Shown here: in pieces, positions 35,311 to 64,000 of the stretch | Numbering within the stretch: position 1 is the first letter of the stretch | Layout of the letters: the number at the start of each line of letters is the position of its first letter | Source of the DNA: Notamacropus eugenii | Lineage: Eukaryota > Chordata > Mammalia > Diprotodontia > Macropodidae | Assembly (NCBI RefSeq): GCF_028372415.1 | Contig: NC_092879.1 | Coordinates: forward strand, 69,321,330-69,385,329 | Length of the DNA stretch: 64,000 bases | Reading direction: 5' to 3' | Program-made: the position numbers and the translations under genes | The notes under the pieces: model-generated | The model's database searches: none | The model's input: only the letters and a program-made list of their open reading frames with translations | What the model was told of the DNA's origin: nothing

Positions 35311-35359
35311 TGTTGAACCAGACCCTTTGCCTCCAGGCCCAAAGCCATACTCATAAGGT

Positions 35360-35760
35360 CCCTCACCTCTAGGACTGTCTAGGAATAGAACAGAGACTCA
35401 GATGTCTGATCTGTTATCATGAGGACCTTGCCTAGGGGTTCAGACCAGGCCCTCATGACAGTTCCCAGAACCAGAAGCTCAGGCATCAGATTTATCACCT
35501 CTAGGACCCAATCAAAGAAAAACTTATACCTCCTTGATACTGCCTGGACCAGAACTTCAAACATCAAGCCTCTAATCTATAGGTACTTAACCTTGGTCAT
35601 CAGATTTCTTATCTACAGAATCAGAGCCTTAAACAACAGTTCCTTCGCCTTCAAGATCTGGACCAAGTGCAGAGGCTCAGACACCAGACCCTCACCTCAA
35701 GGAACAGAGCTTTAGACATCAGGACCCTCACTTCCAGAAAAACAGCCTCAGATACTAGAT
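35360..35760 (+). repeat. Diverged 36-bp minisatellite
   Basis: About eight to ten units follow the pattern 'CCTCACCTCTAGGA...CAGAGCCTCAGACATCAGA'. Clear units start near 35,361, 35,493, 35,572, 35,608, 35,643, 35,692 and 35,728. Several are 35-36 bp and others carry insertions of about 13 bp. Because 36 is a multiple of three, a plus frame (35419-35715) stays open through it, but that alone does not make it a gene. Confidence 0.75.
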
Positions 35761-35808
35761 AGAGCAAAGTCTCTTACACATAGCAGGTACTTAATAAATG
35801 CTAGTTAA

Positions 35809-38045
35809 GGGGGCAGAGCCAAGATGAAGGAGTAACAGCACGCATTTTTTAGAGCGCTGCCTCTAAGCCCAGCCAAATACCTGTAGAAATGACTCTAAAC
35901 AAATTCTGGAACTGCAGAACCCACAGAATGACAGAGTGAAGCAAAGCTCCAGCTCAAGACAGTCGGGAAGGTCACTGGGAAGTATCTATCAAACCATGCT
36001 GGGGGGAGGGGGCAGTGCAGCATGAGCTGTGCCAGCACAGACAGGACCTGACCAGGTTTTGGGGAAACTGAATCTCTGGCACCTCTGGCAGTTTCCAGAC
36101 TTCAGGACCCCAAAACAACGAGGACAAATTGCAAGGTCAGTGGAAAAAACCTGTGGGACTAGTGTAGCCGAGTGGAGTGGTCTGACTCCAGCCCCAGGGA
36201 GGCAGAGAGGGAAGGGGGCAGAGGAACCGCAGCAGCCACAGCAGCAGCAGGGGCAGAGACAGTGACTGTTTCTGGAGCTCTAGGCCCACAGATTTCGGGG
36301 GAATCAAGCGGCTGACAGTTCATCCCCCACCCCCACTGGAAGCAGAGATCTACTTTGACAAAGAGCTCAAAAGTCAAGTAAATGGCTGGCGAAATGAGCA
36401 AAAATCAAAAAAAGAATCAGACTATAGAATCTTAATTTGGTGACAAGGAAGACCAAAACATGAAAACAGAAGACAACAAAGTCAAAGCTCCTCCATCCAA
36501 AGCTCCAAGAAAAATATGAATTGGTCTCAGGCCATGAAAGAGCTCAAAAAGGATTTTGAAAATCAAGTAAGAGAAGTAGAGCAAAAATTGGGAAGAGAAA
36601 TGAGAGCAAAGCAAGAAAATCATGACAAACAACTCAACTGTTTGCTAAAGGACATCCAAAACAATGCTGAAGAAAACAACACTGTAAAAAATAGACTAAC
36701 CCAAATGACAAAAGAGACCCAAAAAGTCAATGAGGAGAAGAATGTCCCAAAAAGTCATTAAGGAGAAGAATGCCCCAAAAAGCAGAATTGGCCAGATGGA
36801 AAAGGAGGTCCCACTGAAGAAAATAATTCCTTAAAGATTAGAATGGAGCACAGGGAAGCTAATGACTTTATGAAAAGTCAAGAAATTATAAAACAAAACC
36901 AAAGGAATGAAAAAATAGCAGACAATGTGAAATATCTCACTGGTAAAACAACTAACCTGGAAAACAGATCCAGGAGAGACAATTTAAAAATTATGGGACT
37001 ACCTGAAAATCATGATCAAAAAAAGAGCCTAGACATAGTCTTTCAAGAAATTAACAAGGAAAACTGTCCTGATATTCTAGAACCAGAGGGGAAAATAAAT
37101 ATTGAAAGAATCTACCAATTGCCTCCTGAAAGAGATCCAAAAAGAGAAACTCCTAGGAATGTTGTAGCCAAATTCCAGAGTTCCCAGGTCAAAGAGAAAA
37201 TATTGCAAGCAGCCAGAAAGAAACAATTCGAGTATTATGGAAATACAATAAGGATAACACAAAATCTAGCAGCTTCTACATTAAGGGATCGCAGGGTTTG
37301 GAATATGATATTCCAGAAGTGAAAGGAACTAGGATTAAAACCAAGAATCACCTACCCAGCAAAACCGAGTATAATACTCCAGAGGAAAAAATAGTCATTC
37401 AGTGAAATAGAGGACTTTCAAGCATTCCTGATGAAAATACCAAAGCTGAATAGAAAATCTGATTTTCAAACACAAGACTCAAGAGAAGCATGAAAAGGTA
37501 AACAGTAAAGAGAAATCATAAGGGACTTACTGAAGCTGAACTGTTTACATTCCTACGTGGAAAGATATTTGTAACTCTTGAGACTTTTCTCAGTAGGGGA
37601 TTATATACATATAGGGAGACTGCACAGAGTGAGTTGAATAGTAAGGGATAATATCTAAAAAAATAAAATTAAGGTATGAGAGAGGAATATATTGAGAGGA
37701 AAAAGGGAAAAATAGAATGGGGCAAATTAAGTCTTATAAAAGAGGCAAGAAAAATCTTTTTCAATGGAAGGGAACAGAGGGGAGGTGAGAGGGAAAAAAT
37801 GAACCTTACTCTCATCACATTTGGCTTAAGGAGGGAATAATTTGGTATGAAAATCTATCTTGCACTCCAGGAAAGTAGGGGAGAGGGAGATAACTGGGGT
37901 GAGGGGGCATGATAGAAGGGAGGAAAAATGGGAGGAGGGAGTAGTTAGAAGTAAACACTTTAGGGGAGGGACAAGGTCAAAAGAGAAAACAGAATAAATG
38001 GGGGGCAGGATAGGATGGAGGGAAATATAGTTTGTCTTTCACAAT
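35809..38045 (+). mobile_element. HAL1-like element, copy 2, 3'-truncated
   Basis: The 5' end GGGGGCAGAGCCAAGATGAA aligns with the start of the 1.05-kb copy. The 5' UTR (35809-36381), ORF1 remnants (36382-37492) and about 550 bp of 3' UTR follow in the same order. The ORF1-to-3'UTR junction ('catgaaaaggtaaacagtaaagagaaatcataagggacttac') matches that of copy 1. The homology stops near 38,045 inside the 3' UTR with no A-tail, which is the reverse of ordinary 5' truncation. No flanking duplication was found. Confidence 0.82.
36382..37492 (+). pseudogene. Degraded L1-type ORF1 of HAL1-like copy 2
   Basis: ATG at 36382 is followed by a stop after about 15 codons. The coiled coil is readable at 36516-36761 (rich in E, K, N and Q). 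A frame shift follows at a 28-bp imperfect tandem duplication ('gtcaatgaggagaagaatg' / 'gtcattaaggagaagaatg' near 36,727-36,780). The RRM-like part (ENRSRRDNLKIMGLPEN) and the start of the C-terminal domain lie in the open frame 36843-37322. Another stop at 37320 precedes the last part (ITYPAKP, near 37,345). Confidence 0.8.
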
Positions 38046-39350
38046 ATTTAACCTTTTTTTCACATAACAGTGAACTTAAAAATCAATTTGAACTTTTGAA
38101 TTTTAAATCATATTTGGGACACTTGAGTACTCTTGGGGAATCAAGTTATAAAAGTTAAGAATCATGATACTAGCGAGAAAAGAGGGTGTGCCCCACATAC
38201 AGTGCCTGAAACAATATAACTGCCCTCAGACCTCCATTTGATCTCCTAAACTCTTACCACTTATTAGTCAAATATTTAAAGAATAAAGAACTATTTAGAT
38301 TTTCTCTTTTTCAATCAATCTTAGTAAGAATATTAACAGTTAAGCTCATAATTAAGATCTACAGAATTGTCTTCATGTTTTGAGAATAAATAAGATGCTT
38401 CAAGGAAAACATCAACTGTAGAATACTCAACAGACCTAATTACGTACATCACCTTGTGAAGATATCTAGTCTGAATACGTCACTTGCTTTCCTGGGGGTC
38501 AATTCCATTATTTACCTTCCACTTATGTGTTAAGCTATCTGGAAATTACAGAACTCACTTTCTCTAAACATCCACATTGTCAGGTTTTCTACCCTCCCCC
38601 ATCTTCTCCAACAGCCCTATTCCACCACTGTTGCGCCATCTTTCCGCCATTGTTGCGCCATCTTTCCACCATTGTTCACCACTACACAAAATAGCTGAAG
38701 GCAATGACGCAGATGCCTTTGCTAGAAGACTGGGAGTGTCGTGCAAGGGAACCCACCACACCTCTGAAAGTCACCTATTCCCTCAGTACTGCTGTTAGGA
38801 ATTTTACCTTATTTTTTTACTCAAGCTTCAAGTCCTTGGGCCCATAGATTTGCATTCTGCAATCAAGCGGAAATTGCCTAAGCCTTCTTTCAGGGGTTTA
38901 CCGTTGCTATCTTTTAAAAGCCATGAAAGATGGCATTTACCTTAACTAGCTGTGAGACCCTGGGAAGTCACTTAATCCCAACTGCCTCACAAGGGAAAAA
39001 AAAATGGCGTCTACATAAAGTAAAAAATACCTGCCCTTGCTCAAAGTACTCCAGCGAGGAAATTTATCACTTCTAGGCAGCTCCTTCCGCCTCAACATAA
39101 CTTTGTTATGTTTTCCTCCTTTCCTTAAATTGAACTTAAACACCACTGTTCTTAATTCTGCCCCGCTATACCCCCCCCCCAACAACTCTACGCTGTGCCC
39201 CCTCCCCACCTAGCTGAATAGTTTTCCACTGACAGTCCAACATGGCAAAAAGCCTAATAAAAGATGACAGGGCATCAAATTTTAAAAAACCTCAATACCA
39301 GGCTGGAGGGGATACTGTCCTCCAGGGTGGGGAGAAAAGGGACACTCACA
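38046..39350. other. Upstream flank of TMEM185A, mostly unrecognised
   Basis: No exon recognised. It contains a short 22-bp tandem repeat with GCGCCATCTTTCC units (38,629-38,671) and a C10 run (39,171-39,180). Confidence 0.5.
38629..38671 (-). promoter_or_regulatory. Tandem YY1-like motifs, 22-bp spacing
   Basis: 'tgttgcgccatctttccgccat' is repeated once with a single change. On the minus strand each unit contains AAGATGGCGCAA, close to the YY1 consensus AAGATGGCGGC, and a second GCCAT core lies between. The site is about 1.7 kb upstream of the TMEM185A start codon. Binding is inferred from motif only. Confidence 0.35.
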
Positions 39351-40183
39351 TTCTCCTGCAACGGCCGCCCATGCTCTGCTCTGCCCTTTCCTTCCATCAA
39401 AATGGCCACCGGGCATCGATCTCCCACGCTCTCGGCCTTACAACCTCCTCCTCGAGGAGGATTCGGCTATAACCCGAACTGTCCCCTTCCAAGGCCGAGG
39501 ACTAAGAAATTCGTGGCTCCATCCACTGAACCCTGCACACAAATGCCTTCCCAGACCTAGAGTACAAGCCTAATCCTTCTCCCACGGGGTCACCCTTCCA
39601 ATCTCGCAGGGGATAGGTTGGGGGAACTTTAAAAAAAAAAAAAAAAGGCGGTTTCCAGTCTGAGGACGAGCACGCAAAAGGTTTTGAGAACCGGGTCTTC
39701 CCAGGGGGTGTGAGGGTGGGAAAATTGCTAAGGCGCGTAAGGAACACCGTCTAGAGATTGGAAGCCTTCTTCCCGCCCTTTTTCCTCCACTGTTTTCCCT
39801 CAGTCTTGCTGCTCTCTTCCTCCCCAACTCAACTGACCGCTTTTTTCCTCCCTCTAGTCATTCTCCTTGCAACCCACCTCCCCGTCCCTTCCTCTCTTTC
39901 CTCAGCTCCTCCACTCCCGAGAGGGGCCATCGCCTTCTCTCTCAGCCCAACCAGCCTCTCACGCTGAGAAAACTCAAGTGAACTTTCCCTCTACACACGA
40001 CTCACAATATCTCCGCCTCCGGATGCTCCGCCTGTGAACGCATGCTCAGTGGGTTTCAACAGTCGCCCCACCCAACTCTGCTCATCGCCCCTCCCTTCGG
40101 CTAGAATCTCAAAACTCGAAGGTTTCGTCAGGGTTTGGTGCGCATGCTCAGTCACTTTACGGAAGCCGGTTAGGGAGGAGTCC

Positions 40184-40206
40184 GGGGGGGGGGGGGTGGG
40201 GGGGGG
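40184..40206 (+). other. G13-T-G9 run, potential G-quadruplex
   Basis: An almost pure G tract sits in the core promoter or 5' UTR of TMEM185A. In human, the FRAXF fragile-site GCC/GCCGTC repeat lies in this gene's 5' region. Here no GCC repeat array is seen. Confidence 0.75.
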
Positions 40207-40317
40207 AAGAGGAGGCGGCCTCTAGGGCCTCGGGAGGAGGAGAAGGGGTGGAGGAGGAGTAGGCTGAGGCAAAAGAGGAAAGACACGGACCCGAAGCGAC
40301 GGCGGGACGGTAACATC

Positions 40318-40332
40318 ATGAATCCGTTGTGA
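40318..40332 (+). promoter_or_regulatory. Possible 4-codon upstream ORF
   Basis: ATG AAT CCG TTG TGA begins 74 bases before the TMEM185A start. It matters only if transcription starts upstream of 40,318. Confidence 0.4.
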
Positions 40333-40391
40333 CGCGGGACTAGAGCGGTGTCGGGGAGGAAGGAGAGGAGCAAGCAGCAGAGTTCATCGCC

Positions 40392-63046
<22,655 letters not shown>

Positions 63047-63785
63047 GTTGAAATTCAGGAATTTGATGGACAGTATGTGGCATAAAAGATACACAAGACA
63101 AATATCTTCTACTTTACTTTGCCTACATTCTAAACTGGAACTGGAAATAGAGTAAAATCTTTTCATCTCATGCTTTAAGTAAATATCACAGCCACTAGTG
63201 AACCATCAGTATGTAATATATAGATATTGACAGTTATTTTAATATATGTCTGTGTGAGAAAGCTTTCAAGATTGACACTTAAAAAGTTTCTATCAGCAAG
63301 TTAAATTGATTTCGTAAGATTGACCAATGGGGTACTTGCCTAGCTGTTTTTTAAATGCTATCATGCCTTTCAAAAGTAGTACTAGTCTCAATGATGAAAC
63401 ATAATCTACAACCAACGTAAATATTTCTCTATTCCATTACTTGTTTCAAAACATCATATGCATTATTTTTTAGTGTTGCTCCTGTTAAGATTTTCTTTGG
63501 GCATGCTCATAGCCATCTTTAATGGTCTAACTTTAATGGTGAACCTTTCTAATGGACAGACTCCATGCCTGTATAGTATTTATATGAACGTTTTAGCAAT
63601 GTGTAATATATTCTGTTAAAATTCTAGTACTGTACAGTATAATTATATTATGTTAAAGTATTTTTAAAAGCCTATATATGAAGATATATGTTCTATTATG
63701 GAAGAAGTCCTTTCAAGTCTTTTAAAAATATTAATATGTGTCTTTTGGGAATGGGAACTTATTAAAGTAGTTGACATGACCACAG
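63047..63785 (+). other. TMEM185A: TMEM185A 3' UTR (end inferred)
   Basis: AT-rich with no repeat recognised. The only polyadenylation signal I found after the stop is ATTAAA at 63,761-63,766. It is followed about 15-20 bases later by CA and then a GT-rich stretch ('attgtgttgatttg'), so cleavage near 63,782 fits. A longer 3' UTR reaching past the window is possible. Confidence 0.65.
63761..63766 (+). terminator. Probable polyadenylation signal ATTAAA
   Basis: The common variant signal, with a downstream GU-rich element at about 63,796-63,810. Confidence 0.6.
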
Positions 63786-64000
63786 AAAATGAAAATTGTG
63801 TTGATTTGAAATTCCAATTTTTATATATTTAGGTCTACACTAATCAATCCATGAAGACAATTTCAAAGCTTGACATATCACATTATCAGTAACCAGATTT
63901 AGGTACCAATTCCATTTAGAAACCAATGGTTTTAGCTTTCATTTGCATATGGCATTCTTGTGTTGTTAATGCAATACCAGACTGTACAGCTCTGTTATTT

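Overview
The window reads as a metatherian (marsupial) nuclear chromosome. It holds one recognisable spliced vertebrate gene in a dense field of retrotransposon and DNA-transposon relics. The marsupial call rests on the repeats: many copies of a tRNA-derived CORE/MIR-type SINE ending in the 'ggggcagctaggtggcacagtgg' head, half-L1 (HAL1)-like elements, L1 3' ends of the opossum/dasyurid type, and abundant old L2 and L3/CR1 LINEs. Repeat families were recognised by eye and from memory, so family names are provisional. The species cannot be fixed. Because the gene is TMEM185A, X linkage is likely but inferred.

Layout. 1-39,300 is intergenic. It contains a LINE relic (600-960), a HAL1-like element complete at both ends with a 17-bp target-site duplication (1,049-4,043), scattered SINEs, a 5'-truncated L1 with a 12-bp duplication (11,710-13,172), an antisense L2 nested in an L3/CR1 (14,090-16,335), an old L1 fragment (20.2-21.3 kb), a three-unit tandem repeat (26.36-26.82 kb), four palindromic hAT-like elements (27.1-30.6 kb), two sense L2 blocks (31.5-35.0 kb), a diverged 36-bp minisatellite (35.36-35.76 kb) and a second, 3'-truncated HAL1-like element (35.8-38.05 kb). 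No protein-coding host gene was recognised in this half.

39,350-40,560 is a CpG island and promoter. It carries TMEM185A exon 1, whose coding part is 40,392-40,429. The gene runs on the + strand through seven coding exons to the stop codon at 63,044-63,046, and the 3' UTR probably ends near an ATTAAA signal at 63,761. The exons join without a frame problem into a 350-residue multi-pass membrane protein. All six introns have GT-AG ends.

The introns hold further L2, L3/CR1, SINE, hAT and HAL1 debris. Most notable are a 1.04-kb stretch of intron 3 nearly identical, in inverted orientation, to the L2 at 15 kb; a chimeric L1/HAL1 insertion in intron 4; a pure CT/T microsatellite acting as the exon-2 acceptor; and a frame-preserving pseudo-exon in intron 1. 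No RNA gene, CRISPR array or intact autonomous transposon was found, and nothing supports a wholly new biological system. The items of interest are structural oddities of retrotransposition and possible gene conversion.
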